Shown: piece after piece, positions 48,308 to 57,029 of the stretch
How positions within the stretch are numbered: position 1 is the stretch's first letter
How the letters are laid out: every line of letters begins with the position of its first letter
Assembly (NCBI RefSeq): GCF_001281315.1
Contig: NZ_CP012479.1
Location: forward strand, 1,798,001-1,862,000
Source: Arthrobacter sp. ERGS1:01
GTDB lineage: Bacteria > Actinomycetota > Actinomycetes > Actinomycetales > Micrococcaceae
Length of the DNA: 64,000 nucleotides
Direction: 5' to 3'
The notes under the pieces: generated by a model
Seen by the model: the letters and a program-made list of their open reading frames with translations, nothing else
Told to the model about the DNA's origin: nothing
The model's database searches: none
Made by a program: the position numbers and the translations under genes

Positions 48308-49447
48308 ATGGAGGTTCAAAGACATTTGGGGATGGTTTGGGCTAGAGAATCGCCGCCAACGCGGCCCCACGACATTCCACTGAACAGCGAGCACGTCATC
48401 CCCAGGTCTTCATCTCCGCAGCCGCCACGAACGCACGCCCGCGTGCCGGACGGCCGACTGCGGGCGGCCGCAGGACCCGCCCGTCGGCACCGTTCGGCGC
48501 TGTGGGCCGGAGTCGTACTGTCCCTTTCACTGGCGGTCACCGGCTGTTCGGCTTCCTCCACCGCGCACACCGACGCCTCCATGCCCACCTCGGGATCCGG
48601 TGCGAGCTCCGCGGCCGACGCCGCGGCCGGGACCGCCGGCCTTGTCACCAGCGCCCCTCTGGAAACACCCACTACCAGCCAGACGCTTCCGGTCTATTGG
48701 CTGGGCCACAGCAATGACTCGGTCTTCTTGTACCGGGAGTTCGTGGCGGCGCCCTCCACGGATGACCCCATCGTTGCGGCGTTGCGGGCCATGATGACCG
48801 AGCGCCCCAATGATTCCGACTACTTTTCGGTCTGGAACAAGCCCTCCCGGCTCGGTGCGTCGGTTTCGGCGAAGAATGTGATCACCGTTGACGTGTCCTC
48901 GGACGCCTTTGGCCAAAAAGTGGACCAGGGCATCGCCGAGCGGTCCGTGGCGCAACTGGTCTATACGGCAACGGCCGCGGCCGCGATGGCCGGGCTCATC
49001 GACTCCTCCACGACCATCCAGGTTTCCGTGCTCGTGGACGGCCACACCGGCTACAACGCCTTTGGCCACGTGCCGCTCACGAAGCCGCTGACCCGGGACA
49101 GCTCTTTCGTGGCCCCCGTCTGGATCATCGACCCCGCCGACGCTTCCACCTACTCGACCCTGCCGTTGCGGGTCAGCGGCCAGGGCATTTCCGCCACCGG
49201 CGTGCTGGGTTGGAGCCTGGCGGTTGTGGAAAACGGCAAGCCGGGCAAGGTGTACCTCTCCGGCACGGTGGCGGTCCCGCAGGGACCCAACGTGCTGGGC
49301 ACCTTCAGCTTCAACCTGGTGCCGCCGCTGGGCACGTACGAGTTGTCGGTTTTCATCCCCGACCCCGCGAACCCGGGCACCCGGCTTGGCGTGGATACCA
49401 AGGTGGTCACCCTGGGTGAGCGCGGCGCCGCCCCGAGTCCCGGCTAG
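48308..49447 (+). CDS. GerMN-domain lipoprotein
   Basis: This secreted lipoprotein has a lipobox LAVTGC after a hydrophobic stretch (LWAGVVLSLSLAVTG). It then has a GerMN domain (LPVYWLGHSNDSVFLYREF and GIAERSVAQLVYTATAAAAM) and a C-terminal immunoglobulin-like spore-germination domain (from PVWIIDPADASTYSTLPLRV to a GTYELSVFIPDP segment). It is probably anchored outside the membrane; the role in non-sporulating actinobacteria is unknown. The start is uncertain: ATG at 48308 or 48332, or a downstream GTG that would give a shorter signal peptide. Confidence 0.82.
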   Translation: MEVQRHLGMVWARESPPTRPHDIPLNSEHVIPRSSSPQPPRTHARVPDGRLRAAAGPARRHRSALWAGVVLSLSLAVTGCSASSTAHTDASMPTSGSGASSAADAAAGTAGLVTSAPLETPTTSQTLPVYWLGHSNDSVFLYREFVAAPSTDDPIVAALRAMMTERPNDSDYFSVWNKPSRLGASVSAKNVITVDVSSDAFGQKVDQGIAERSVAQLVYTATAAAAMAGLIDSSTTIQVSVLVDGHTGYNAFGHVPLTKPLTRDSSFVAPVWIIDPADASTYSTLPLRVSGQGISATGVLGWSLAVVENGKPGKVYLSGTVAVPQGPNVLGTFSFNLVPPLGTYELSVFIPDPANPGTRLGVDTKVVTLGERGAAPSPG

Positions 49448-49498
49448 ATTTCCCCAAGCCAAAACTTCCTGGGCCGGGACGTCCCCCGCCGGGGCTTC

Positions 49499-50272
49499 CT
49501 ACCAGCGCTGCAATTCGTGGCTGAGCAGCACCACGGCGGCCGGACCGGCCGTGGAGGACCGCAGCACGTGGTGGCCCAGCAGTGCCGTCTGCGCTCCGGC
49601 GGCCAGGAATGCTTCTACCTCCGCCGGGCTCATGCCGCCTTCGGGGCCAACGATCATGACAACCCGTGCCGGCTCGCCGCCGCCATCCCCCGCGCCTGCG
49701 CGCCAGGAGCGGACCACCCCGGGCAATGAGTTGACGGCGTCCTCGTGGAGGATCAGGGCAAGGTCGGCGGATCCGATGAGTTCGAGAAGCCCCGGTGTTC
49801 CCACCAGCTCCCCCACCCACGGGACCCGTGAGCGCCGGGCCTGCTTGGCGGCCGTGGCCACCACGTTGCGCCACTTGACCGGGCCCTTGACGGCCTTGTC
49901 CATCTTCCAGCGCACGATCGAGCGTTCGGCCTGCCAGGGCACGACGCCGTCGACGCCCAGTTCGGTGGCCGTCTCAATGGCAAGCTCGTCGCGGTCGCCC
50001 TTGGCGAGGGCCTGGACCAGGACAAGTTCGAACGGTTCGGCTTCGGCGCCGACGACGGTCTCGACGCGAACATCAAGGACACCGGCACCGGCGGCCGTGA
50101 CGGTGCACACCAGCCGCAGCCCCGCGCCGTCGCACAGGTCAACCGGCTCCCCCGGAGAAATCCTTTTGACGGTGACGGCGTGGCGGCCCTCGGCGCCGGC
50201 GAGGCTGAAGGAATCGCCGGCGGCCAGGGGTGCCAGTTCCGCCGGTTCGGCGTAGAAGACGGGGTTGCTCAC
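49499..50272 (-). CDS. rsmE: 16S rRNA (uracil1498-N3)-methyltransferase
   Basis: RsmE methylates U1498 in 16S rRNA. The 257-residue SPOUT enzyme shows the N-terminal PUA-like start (VFYAEPAELAPL, then LAGAEGRHAVTVKRIS) and the knotted SAM site IVGPEGGMSPAEVEAF with LLGHHVLRSSTAGPAAVVLL. GTG at 50272 lies six bases after dnaJ's stop, so it is co-transcribed with hrcA-dnaJ. Confidence 0.95.
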   Translation of the reverse strand: MSNPVFYAEPAELAPLAAGDSFSLAGAEGRHAVTVKRISPGEPVDLCDGAGLRLVCTVTAAGAGVLDVRVETVVGAEAEPFELVLVQALAKGDRDELAIETATELGVDGVVPWQAERSIVRWKMDKAVKGPVKWRNVVATAAKQARRSRVPWVGELVGTPGLLELIGSADLALILHEDAVNSLPGVVRSWRAGAGDGGGEPARVVMIVGPEGGMSPAEVEAFLAAGAQTALLGHHVLRSSTAGPAAVVLLSHELQRW

Positions 50273-50278
50273 GGTGCC

Positions 50279-51403
50279 TTAGAGGTTGCCGAGCTTGTCG
50301 CGCAGCTTGGCGAACATGCCGCCGCTGCTGACCAGCTTGCCTTCGGTGAACGTTTCCCCGCGCAGGGCGGCAAGCTGCTTGAGCAGATCCTCCTGGGCGG
50401 CGTCCGGCTTGGTGGGGGTTTCGACGTGGATGTGGACCTTCAGGTCACCACGGCCGTAGCCGCGCAGGTGCGTGACGCCAAGGTTGCGCAGGTTGATGAC
50501 CTCCCCTGCCTGGGTGCCCGGCTTGATGCTGATGGGCTGTTCGCCGTCGAACGTCTCCAGGGTCAGTTCCGTGCCCAGGGCCGCGGCCGTCATGGGCACG
50601 CTCAGGGTGGCGTGCAGGTCGTCGCCCTCGCGCATGAACGCGGGGTCGTTGTTGACCTTCATTTCGACGTACAGGTCGCCGGAGGGGCCGCCGGCCGGGC
50701 CGGCCTCGCCCTGGTTGGACAGCTGGATCCGGGTGCCCGTGGCAACGCCGGCCGGGACCTTGATGGTCAGGGTGCGGCGGCTGCGCACGCGGCCCTCGCC
50801 CATGCATTCGTTGCAGGGGTCCTCGATGCGGGTGCCGAAGCCCTGGCAGGAGTTGCAGGTAGCCAGGGTCATCACGTTGCCCAGGATCGAGCGCATGGGG
50901 CGCTGGATCTGGCCGCTGCCGCGGCAGACGTCGCAGGTGACGGGGTGCGTGCCGGGGCGGCAGCAGCTGCCCTCACAGGTGGTGCACGTGACGGCCGTGT
51001 CGATTTCAAGCTTCTTGTTGACGCCGAATACGGCCTCGCTGAGGTCCACGCGAACGGTGATGAGCGCGTCCTGGCCGCGGCGCATGCGCGACGCCGGGCC
51101 GTGGCCCTGGCCGCCCCCACCGAAGAAGGTCTCGAAGATGTCCTGGAACGCGAAGCCCTGGCCGTCGAAGTTGCCGGCGCCGCCGCCATTGCCGTTCTCG
51201 TTGCCGGTGGTGTCGTAGACCTGGCGTTTTTGCGGATCCGAGAGGACCTCATAGGCGTGCGTGACGGCCTTGAACTTGTCCTGGGCGTCCGGGGCGTCGT
51301 TGACGTCCGGGTGGAGCTTGCGGGCCAGCTTGCGGTAGGCCTTTTTGATCTCCTCCGGGGTTGCGTCGCGGGAGACACCCAGTGCGTCGTAGTGGTTGCT
51401 CAA
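50279..51403 (-). CDS. dnaJ: Chaperone DnaJ
   Basis: This 374-residue Hsp40 co-chaperone has a J domain with the HPD motif ([14 protein letters not shown]), a Gly/Phe-rich linker and a cysteine-rich zinc domain. The zinc repeats are [24 protein letters not shown] and CNECMGEG; the first has Cys where Gly is usual. Pairing with hrcA rather than dnaK-grpE marks it as the second actinobacterial DnaJ. It lies 51 bases after hrcA. Confidence 0.96.
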   Translation of the reverse strand: MSNHYDALGVSRDATPEEIKKAYRKLARKLHPDVNDAPDAQDKFKAVTHAYEVLSDPQKRQVYDTTGNENGNGGGAGNFDGQGFAFQDIFETFFGGGGQGHGPASRMRRGQDALITVRVDLSEAVFGVNKKLEIDTAVTCTTCEGSCCRPGTHPVTCDVCRGSGQIQRPMRSILGNVMTLATCNSCQGFGTRIEDPCNECMGEGRVRSRRTLTIKVPAGVATGTRIQLSNQGEAGPAGGPSGDLYVEMKVNNDPAFMREGDDLHATLSVPMTAAALGTELTLETFDGEQPISIKPGTQAGEVINLRNLGVTHLRGYGRGDLKVHIHVETPTKPDAAQEDLLKQLAALRGETFTEGKLVSSGGMFAKLRDKLGNL

Positions 51404-51454
51404 AGTCTTGCTCTCTTCTATGGAACGTGTACGAAGTTCGTCTTTGCTGGCCGG

Positions 51455-52468
51455 CTAGCCGGCCAAAATCCTGGACAGGTAGCGGGCCACGGCCCGAACG
51501 CTGGACATGGTGTTGGGGTAGTCCATCCGGGTTGGCCCCACCACGCCAAGTTTTGCGCTTTCCCCGGGGCCGTAGCTGGTGGCCACGACCGATGCCTCCG
51601 CCAGGGAGTCATGCGGGTTTTCCCGGCCAATGCTCACGGCCATGCCCAGGGAGTCCTGCGCCATTTGTTCAAGCAGGCGCAACAGCACCACCTGCTCCTC
51701 CAGCGCGTCGAGGACGGGGCCGATGCTCAGCGGGAAGTCAACATTGGAACGGGCGAGGTTGGCGGTGCCGGCAAGGACGATCCTGTCCTCGCGGGCGGCC
51801 TGCGCCAGCTGACCCAGGCCGTGCGCCAGCTTGTGCGCCACGTCCTTCTCGGTGGCCGGGACCAGTCCCGGAATCTGCTCCAGGGCGCCCGGCAGGGCGG
51901 CCACCGTCAGGCCGGAGACGGCGCCGAGGAATACCTGGCGGAGCCGGGCAAGTGCGGGGTCCTCAACCTCGACGCCGGCGTCGATCACGCACTGTTCGAC
52001 CTTGCCGGAGGCAAGGATCAACACGATCAAGACCTGCCGCGGACCCAATGAGACAAATTCAATGTGCCGGACCGTGGTCTTCGCCGAGCGCGGGTACTGG
52101 ACCACCGCCACCTGGTTGGTCAGTTGCGCGAGGGTGCGCACCGTGCGGTCAAGGACGTCGTCGAGATCGCTGGAACCGTCCAGCAGCACGGAAATGGCCC
52201 GGCGCTCAGCGGCGGAAAGCGGCTTGACGGAGGAAATCTGGTCGACGAAGAGCCTATAGCCCTTGTCGGTGGGGATGCGGCCGGAGCTGGTGTGGGGGGC
52301 GGCGATGAGCCCCTCCTCCTCCAGCGCGGCCATGTCGTTACGGATCGTGGCACTGGAAACGCCCAGCCGGTGCCGTTCAACCAGGGCCTTGGATCCGACG
52401 GGCTCGCGCGAATGAACGTAGTCCTCCACGATGGCGCGCAGCACTTCCAACTTGCGTGGTTCACTCAT
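51455..52468 (-). CDS. hrcA: Heat-inducible transcription repressor HrcA
   Basis: HrcA is the 337-residue repressor that binds CIRCE and controls chaperone genes. The N-terminal winged helix (RKLEVLRAIVEDYVHSREP, SATIRNDMAALEEEGLI) and GAF-like effector domain are complete. The ATG at 52468 is taken as the start, matching the family N-terminus SEPRKLEVLRAIV. A CIRCE element is 87 bases upstream, so it is autoregulated. Confidence 0.96.
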   Translation of the reverse strand: MSEPRKLEVLRAIVEDYVHSREPVGSKALVERHRLGVSSATIRNDMAALEEEGLIAAPHTSSGRIPTDKGYRLFVDQISSVKPLSAAERRAISVLLDGSSDLDDVLDRTVRTLAQLTNQVAVVQYPRSAKTTVRHIEFVSLGPRQVLIVLILASGKVEQCVIDAGVEVEDPALARLRQVFLGAVSGLTVAALPGALEQIPGLVPATEKDVAHKLAHGLGQLAQAAREDRIVLAGTANLARSNVDFPLSIGPVLDALEEQVVLLRLLEQMAQDSLGMAVSIGRENPHDSLAEASVVATSYGPGESAKLGVVGPTRMDYPNTMSSVRAVARYLSRILAG

Positions 52469-52554
52469 GCCTTGCACCTCCTTCGCGAACCTGGCGATTC
52501 CAGGGTTGTACGTTCCTGTAGGGCGGCTGGCCCCATGCGGCCAAAACAGCGCCG

Positions 52555-52581
52555 TTAGCACTCTACCCACTCAAGTGCTAA
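52555..52581. promoter_or_regulatory. CIRCE operator of the hrcA-dnaJ operon
   Basis: TTAGCACTC (52555-52563), nine bases, then AAGTGCTAA (52573-52581) match the CIRCE consensus at 17 of 18 arm positions. On the minus strand TTAGAC and TAGAGT with a 16-base spacer form a promoter overlapping it, so bound HrcA would block transcription. Confidence 0.93.
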
Positions 52582-52715
52582 GTCTAATACCTTCGGGCAA
52601 GCACCATTCCCGGCACGGCGCGCCAGCCCGGGCCCCGACCCGCTTGCTAGCATGGGTTTTTCAGCCAGCGGCGTACATGCAGCGCAGTACGAACACAACA
52701 AGAGCGAGCAGACAA

Positions 52716-53567
52716 GTGCACTACAACGATTGGGGTCCGCAGGACCTGGCCGCACCCAAGGCCCGGGTGCTCCGCAAGGTTCCGGCGGCGCGCGGCCTGG
52801 TGGTCGAGGACGTCCAGACCGGCTGGGTGGGCGCCGTCGTCAGGATTGAGAAGTCCGGCGGCATGCACATCATGGAACTGGCCGACCGGCGGGACAAGGT
52901 GCGGGCGTTTCCGCTGGGCTTTGGCTTCCTGATTGACGGAGAACCCGTCGAAGTGGTGGCCCCTGCTCCCGTCGCCGCGGCCCCGCAGAAGACCCGGACG
53001 GCGTCCGGCTCGGTCAAGGTTGAAGGGCTGCGCGCCCAGGTGGCCAAGGCCAGCCGGATCTGGGTGGAGGGAAAGCACGACGCCGAGCTCGTGGAGAAGG
53101 TGTGGGGCGACGACCTCCGGGTGGAGGGCATCGTCGTCGAGCCGCTGCGTGGGATCGACGATCTGACCGCCGCCGTGAAGGATTTCGCGCCGGGCCCCAA
53201 CCGCCGGCTGGGCGTCCTGGTGGACCATTTGGTGCCGAACTCCAAGGAATCGCGCATTGTGGCGGATCTCATGAAGTCCCCGGCCGCCCGTAACAATGTG
53301 CTGGTGGTGGGCCACCCCTATGTCGACGTATGGCAGGCCATCAAGCCGGCCACGCTGGGAATCCCGGCCTGGCCCGTCATTCCGCGCACCATGGAGTGGA
53401 AAGTGGGCATTTTGCGCGCTTTTGGCTGGCCGCACACCACCGCCGAGGACATTGGCCTGGGCTGGGCCCGGCTGCTGTCGCGGGTGAACAATTACGCCGA
53501 TCTTGAGCCGTCGCTGCTGGGTCGGGTCGAAGAGGTCATTGATTTCCTCACGGCACCCGTATCCTAG
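52716..53567 (+). CDS. DUF3097 protein
   Basis: The 283-residue protein is a DUF3097 family member, conserved in actinobacteria. It has an N-terminal RLVVEDVQTGWVGAVV-like segment (here RGLVVEDVQTGWVGAVVRIE), then a Toprim-like stretch from RIWVEGKHDAELVEKVWGDD to LGVLVDHLVPNSKESRI, with an acidic VEGKHD. A nucleic-acid role is suggested by that fold but is not established. The GTG at 52716 gives the family N-terminus. It is divergent from hrcA. Confidence 0.85.
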   Translation: MHYNDWGPQDLAAPKARVLRKVPAARGLVVEDVQTGWVGAVVRIEKSGGMHIMELADRRDKVRAFPLGFGFLIDGEPVEVVAPAPVAAAPQKTRTASGSVKVEGLRAQVAKASRIWVEGKHDAELVEKVWGDDLRVEGIVVEPLRGIDDLTAAVKDFAPGPNRRLGVLVDHLVPNSKESRIVADLMKSPAARNNVLVVGHPYVDVWQAIKPATLGIPAWPVIPRTMEWKVGILRAFGWPHTTAEDIGLGWARLLSRVNNYADLEPSLLGRVEEVIDFLTAPVS

Positions 53568-53626
53568 TTAATGCGCAGGCACGACGCCGGCGCGGCAGTA
53601 TTCGCAGGTTGAGAGGCAAGTTACAA

Positions 53627-54019
53627 GTGAGCAATCCGGTGCAACAATCCAATAATCCGGCCAAGCCCCCACTAACCCCGGCCGAAGACAAGCAGTGGGC
53701 CTTCCTGGCACACTGCGGCGGCATCCTTGGCTGCATACCGTCCGCGCTGATCTACAGGTACATGCGTGACCGCGGCCCGTTTACGGCCCAGGAATCCCGC
53801 GAGGCCCTGAATTTCACGCTGCCGCCCACCATCATTGCCGTGGTACTGAACCTGCTGGGCATCGTGGTCTCCGCCTTCGACCCGGGCGCCGGCACCCCGT
53901 TCTCCATGCTCGCACTGCTGATCTGGGTGGTTCTGACCGTCTGGTCGGTCATCGCGGCCATCCAGGTCAACAAGGGCAACCCCTATCGTTACGCCCTGAA
54001 CCTGCGCCGCATCAAGTAA
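53627..54019 (+). CDS. DUF4870 membrane protein
   Basis: This 130-residue small membrane protein of the DUF4870 family has the conserved PLTPAEDKQWAFLAHCGGIL start, FTAQESREALNFTL, and two or three helices ending with VNKGNPYRYALNLR. Function is unknown. The GTG at 53627 follows GAGAGG by about 10 bases. It lies 59 bases after the DUF3097 gene and may share its promoter. Confidence 0.85.
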   Translation: MSNPVQQSNNPAKPPLTPAEDKQWAFLAHCGGILGCIPSALIYRYMRDRGPFTAQESREALNFTLPPTIIAVVLNLLGIVVSAFDPGAGTPFSMLALLIWVVLTVWSVIAAIQVNKGNPYRYALNLRRIK

Positions 54020-54035
54020 CCGGGCAGCCAGGCCT

Positions 54036-54065
54036 GCGCTAGCCGATCGCGCGCTAGCCGATCGC
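54036..54065. repeat. 15-base tandem duplication at a stop codon
   Basis: GCGCTAGCCGATCGC occurs twice in tandem (54036-54050 and 54051-54065). The second copy holds the TAG of the lipoprotein gene on the minus strand, and the first repeats the same codons and stop. Confidence 0.9.
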
Positions 54066-54803
54066 GGCGAGGACTGCCTTGGCGGTGGCGCCGCTGGCCG
54101 CGTGGTCGCCCTTGATGTCAAAGACCAGTCCGGCTACCTGGACGACGTCGTTGCCGCCTTGGGCGATCGTGCCGTCGGCACCGGCGTAGGCCTTCCCGCC
54201 CACACCCGTGATGGGCACCGTAGGTGCCACCTGGGACGCGGATCCGTCGAGGCTGACCTTGAGCGCATCAAGCGCCACGGAACTCGAACTTGCGTAGACG
54301 GTGATGTTGAGCTCGGACTCAATGTCGGCGGCGGTGGTCCCGTTGCTGGTGTAGCTGCAGCTGGATATTCCGGTGCCTAATGCGTTTTCCTTGGCGTTCG
54401 TCAAGTCCAGTCCGGTGGTTTTGGACGCAGCCGCGGCGGGGAAGACGGCACAGACGTTGACGGCGTTCGCCGCCCCATTCGACCCACCGGATTGCGCGGG
54501 AGCCGACGCCGGCGTGGTGCTGTCCGCCGCGGAAGTGCTCGCAGTAGTGCTCGCGGCGGGGGCCGTGGTGGCGGCAGGGGCCTGGCCCGGATTTGTGCTC
54601 GTGGCGGCGGCTCCCCCCGAGGAGCATCCACTCACCAAGGCCAGACCCAGGACACAGGCTCCCATGGCGAGTACCCGGCGCTTGCGGCGAGGGGTGGTCG
54701 GCCGTGTCCTTGGCGGTTTGGTGGGCATGGTCAGTTCGGTAAGCATGCCGGCAACACTCATGTGCTCCGGTTCCGTGGGCCGGTCCGGGTATTCTGTGTC
54801 CAT
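54054..54803 (-). CDS. Secreted lipoprotein of unknown function
   Basis: The product is a lipoprotein with a Thr/Arg-rich cytoplasmic start, a hydrophobic segment (RVLAMGACVLGLALVSGC) ending in a lipobox, then a low-complexity Ala/Thr/Ser linker and a domain of about 130 residues with two cysteines (NVCAVFPAAAASKTTGLDL, SSCSYTSNGTTAAD). The domain is reminiscent of DUF3558-like lipoproteins but is not a firm match. The first ATG, at 54803, lies three bases after the LuxR-type gene, so the two are probably one operon; internal ATGs are alternatives. Confidence 0.75.
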   Translation of the reverse strand: MDTEYPDRPTEPEHMSVAGMLTELTMPTKPPRTRPTTPRRKRRVLAMGACVLGLALVSGCSSGGAAATSTNPGQAPAATTAPAASTTASTSAADSTTPASAPAQSGGSNGAANAVNVCAVFPAAAASKTTGLDLTNAKENALGTGISSCSYTSNGTTAADIESELNITVYASSSSVALDALKVSLDGSASQVAPTVPITGVGGKAYAGADGTIAQGGNDVVQVAGLVFDIKGDHAASGATAKAVLAAIG

Positions 54804-54806
54804 AAA

Positions 54807-56963
54807 TCAATGGTCGTTCCCGGGCAGCGCCGGCGGTAGTAGGGGAATGGCGGAGATCCGTCCCTCCTGCTGGGTGGACCAGTGGGCGGCCAGTGCCGTG
54901 CGGGAGTCGATTCCGAGGCGGCGGTAGATGTCGCCGAGGTGTTTTTCGATGGTCTTGGTCGAGACGTGCAGGGCTCGGGCGGCGCCGTCGTTGGTGTAGC
55001 CGCGGCTGATGAGGTCGGCCACCTGGCACTGCCGCGGGGTCAAGCGAAGGCGGGTCACTGAATCCTTGTCGCCGTCGGAGTGAAGGACCCGGGGCACCTC
55101 GGCCCGGGAGGGCAGATCGAGGACCTTGAGCACGCGGGCCACATGGCTTTGAACGGTGCGCGGCGATACCGCAAGTATGGCGGCGATCCGGATATTGGTG
55201 GCGCCCGTGAGGAGCAGTTCGGCCACCTCCCGTTCCCGGGGCGTCATGGGTGCCTGGGGCTCTCCGATCAGGCGCAGCCCGATGCTGCGCAGGTCGCGGC
55301 GGGCCAGCAACGCCAGCGATGTGGCTCCCAGCAGCGTTGCCTGGTCCCGGGCACTGGAGAGGGCAAGCCGGGCCGGCCAGGTGTCGGCCGCGTCGCCCAA
55401 CAGCGCCGAACCTGCCAGCAGCCGGGCGCGAGCCTCGTCGAGGTGGCCCGTGTTCCCGAGGGCAGTCACCGCGGCCTGCCCCGCCAGCACGGCCCCGGCC
55501 ACCACTTTGCCGTCGGCAACCGCCAATCGTGCCTCGATTCGTCCGATCGCGGCGGCGGCCATGCCCCCACGGGGCAACCCTGTCAGTGCCTCGGCGAGTT
55601 CACCCCACGCCCTGCCCGCCGGAATGTCGCCGAGGCTCAGTGCCGCCGTGACAAGCAGTTCATAGCCGTAGGCGCGGTCCACGAGCTGGATGTTCGGCAG
55701 CAGCGGGCCGCCCGCACCCCGCAAGAGGACGGTGGCCGCCGGCTGTCCGTGTTGAGCCGTCGCCAGTGCGTAGGCCGTGAGCACCATGGCACCGGCCACC
55801 AGGTAGCTGTGCGGGCATTGCGCCGCCAGTGCCTCGATGTCTGCGGCATGGTTGGCCACCTCCTCGTCATGGCCGTGCAGGGCGTCGAGGTAGGCGATGG
55901 AGCCCCGGACGATCAGTTGCAGCGCGAGCAGTCCGTGGCGTTGGGCTGCCTGTTCGACGTCCTGGGCCAGGGTGCCGGCCTCCGCGAGCCGTCCCTGGAA
56001 CAACAGGGCCCGGGCCAGGGTTTGGCCGGCGAAGACCGCCTCGGGCGGAGCGGTATCCGCCGAGGCAAGCCACACCCGACCGGCGACCGACTCGGCCAGG
56101 TCAAGCCGGCCAACCGACATGGCGGCCTCGGCCACAAGTGCCGCCGCCCAGTTTTCACCCGAAAGCTCCTCGTCGCTGAGCTCCAGGACCGCCGCGGCCG
56201 CAGATTCGGCGGAGGCGACGTCGGATCCGCCGCGCTCCAGCCCGCCCATTCCGGAGGACCATGCCGCCAAGGCCCGGAACAACAGGTGTTCGAAGCCCAT
56301 GGCCAGGCCGGCTTGGGCGTCGTCGTTCGCGGCAGTGAAGTCCGAATCGAGGATGCGTGCGAACGACCGCCCCGCCAGCAACCGGGCCCGGCGCGGTGAA
56401 GGCGCCTCCTCGCCGGCGAGGCCCGCGTCGACCAGGCGCCGGATTTCGGGAATGTCGCCGCGCAACATGGCGCGCTGCAAGGGTGCCTCGTCGGCGTGTG
56501 CGCAGGTTGCGCCGTGGATGGGGATCGGGCCGGTCATCCACGGCTTCAGATCGTGCTCCGCCCAGATCCTGGCCACAGCCCCCTTGCCGATCCCCGCCCT
56601 GGCCGCCAAGCTGCGGGTGCTCCAGTGCAATGCGCCGCCAGGGGGTGGTTCGGAGCGGGTCAGGCGGAGCACCTCGGCGATGGTGCTTGCGGGGATTTGC
56701 GGTCTACGTCCGCGGCCCGCGGCGATCACCCCGAGCCCGCCGGGACCGCCCTCCGCGAACCGGGCCCGCCAGCGGCGGACCGTGTCCGGGTGAACCGTGC
56801 AGGACCGGGCGATCCGCGCGTTCGCCACGCCGTCCGCCGCCATCAGCATGGCCCTTGCCTGCAGGATCACGCGGCCCGGCAACGCCGTGGACGCCGCCAT
56901 CGTGGTCAGTTCGGCGCGTTGCTCAGCGCTGACAACCAATGCCGGGGCCACCAAAGTTGGCAT
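54807..56963 (-). CDS. Regulator fusing an IS630-type transposase DNA-binding region to tandem LuxR HTH domains
   Basis: This 718-residue protein has three parts. Residues 12-142 read like the N-terminal half of an IS630 transposase: VNARIARS-like HTH (GVANARIARSCTVHPDTVRR), GRGRRPQI, then PPPGGALHWSTRSLAARAGI and IWAEHDLKPW, which is where the catalytic DDE domain would normally begin. That domain is absent. A helical, TPR-like centre (about 155-565) follows, with no Walker motif. The C-terminus has two LuxR-type HTHs: 573-628 (MTPREREVAELLLTGATN) and 640-700 (LTPRQCQVADLISRGYTN). It is expected to be a cytosolic regulator. A TACCGCGGTA palindrome lies just upstream of the start. Confidence 0.88.
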   Translation of the reverse strand: MPTLVAPALVVSAEQRAELTTMAASTALPGRVILQARAMLMAADGVANARIARSCTVHPDTVRRWRARFAEGGPGGLGVIAAGRGRRPQIPASTIAEVLRLTRSEPPPGGALHWSTRSLAARAGIGKGAVARIWAEHDLKPWMTGPIPIHGATCAHADEAPLQRAMLRGDIPEIRRLVDAGLAGEEAPSPRRARLLAGRSFARILDSDFTAANDDAQAGLAMGFEHLLFRALAAWSSGMGGLERGGSDVASAESAAAAVLELSDEELSGENWAAALVAEAAMSVGRLDLAESVAGRVWLASADTAPPEAVFAGQTLARALLFQGRLAEAGTLAQDVEQAAQRHGLLALQLIVRGSIAYLDALHGHDEEVANHAADIEALAAQCPHSYLVAGAMVLTAYALATAQHGQPAATVLLRGAGGPLLPNIQLVDRAYGYELLVTAALSLGDIPAGRAWGELAEALTGLPRGGMAAAAIGRIEARLAVADGKVVAGAVLAGQAAVTALGNTGHLDEARARLLAGSALLGDAADTWPARLALSSARDQATLLGATSLALLARRDLRSIGLRLIGEPQAPMTPREREVAELLLTGATNIRIAAILAVSPRTVQSHVARVLKVLDLPSRAEVPRVLHSDGDKDSVTRLRLTPRQCQVADLISRGYTNDGAARALHVSTKTIEKHLGDIYRRLGIDSRTALAAHWSTQQEGRISAIPLLPPALPGNDH

Positions 56964-56968
56964 ACCCC

Positions 56969-56982
56969 AATCTACCGCGGTA
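56969..56982 (-). promoter_or_regulatory. Palindrome and -10 box upstream of the IS630-LuxR gene
   Basis: TACCGCGGTA (56973-56982) is a perfect palindrome. On the minus strand it runs into TAGATT, a -10-like box five bases before the ATG, so the mRNA may be leaderless and the palindrome an operator. Confidence 0.4.
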
Positions 56983-57029
56983 TTTGCCGGTCAGCCGGGC
57001 CTTTGCCCCCACAGAACGCACCCGGGGAG

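Noticed and set aside
54807..56963. A complete IS630 insertion sequence.
   Set aside because: The catalytic DDE domain is absent and no terminal inverted repeats or TA duplication were found; only the DNA-binding part is present, fused in frame.
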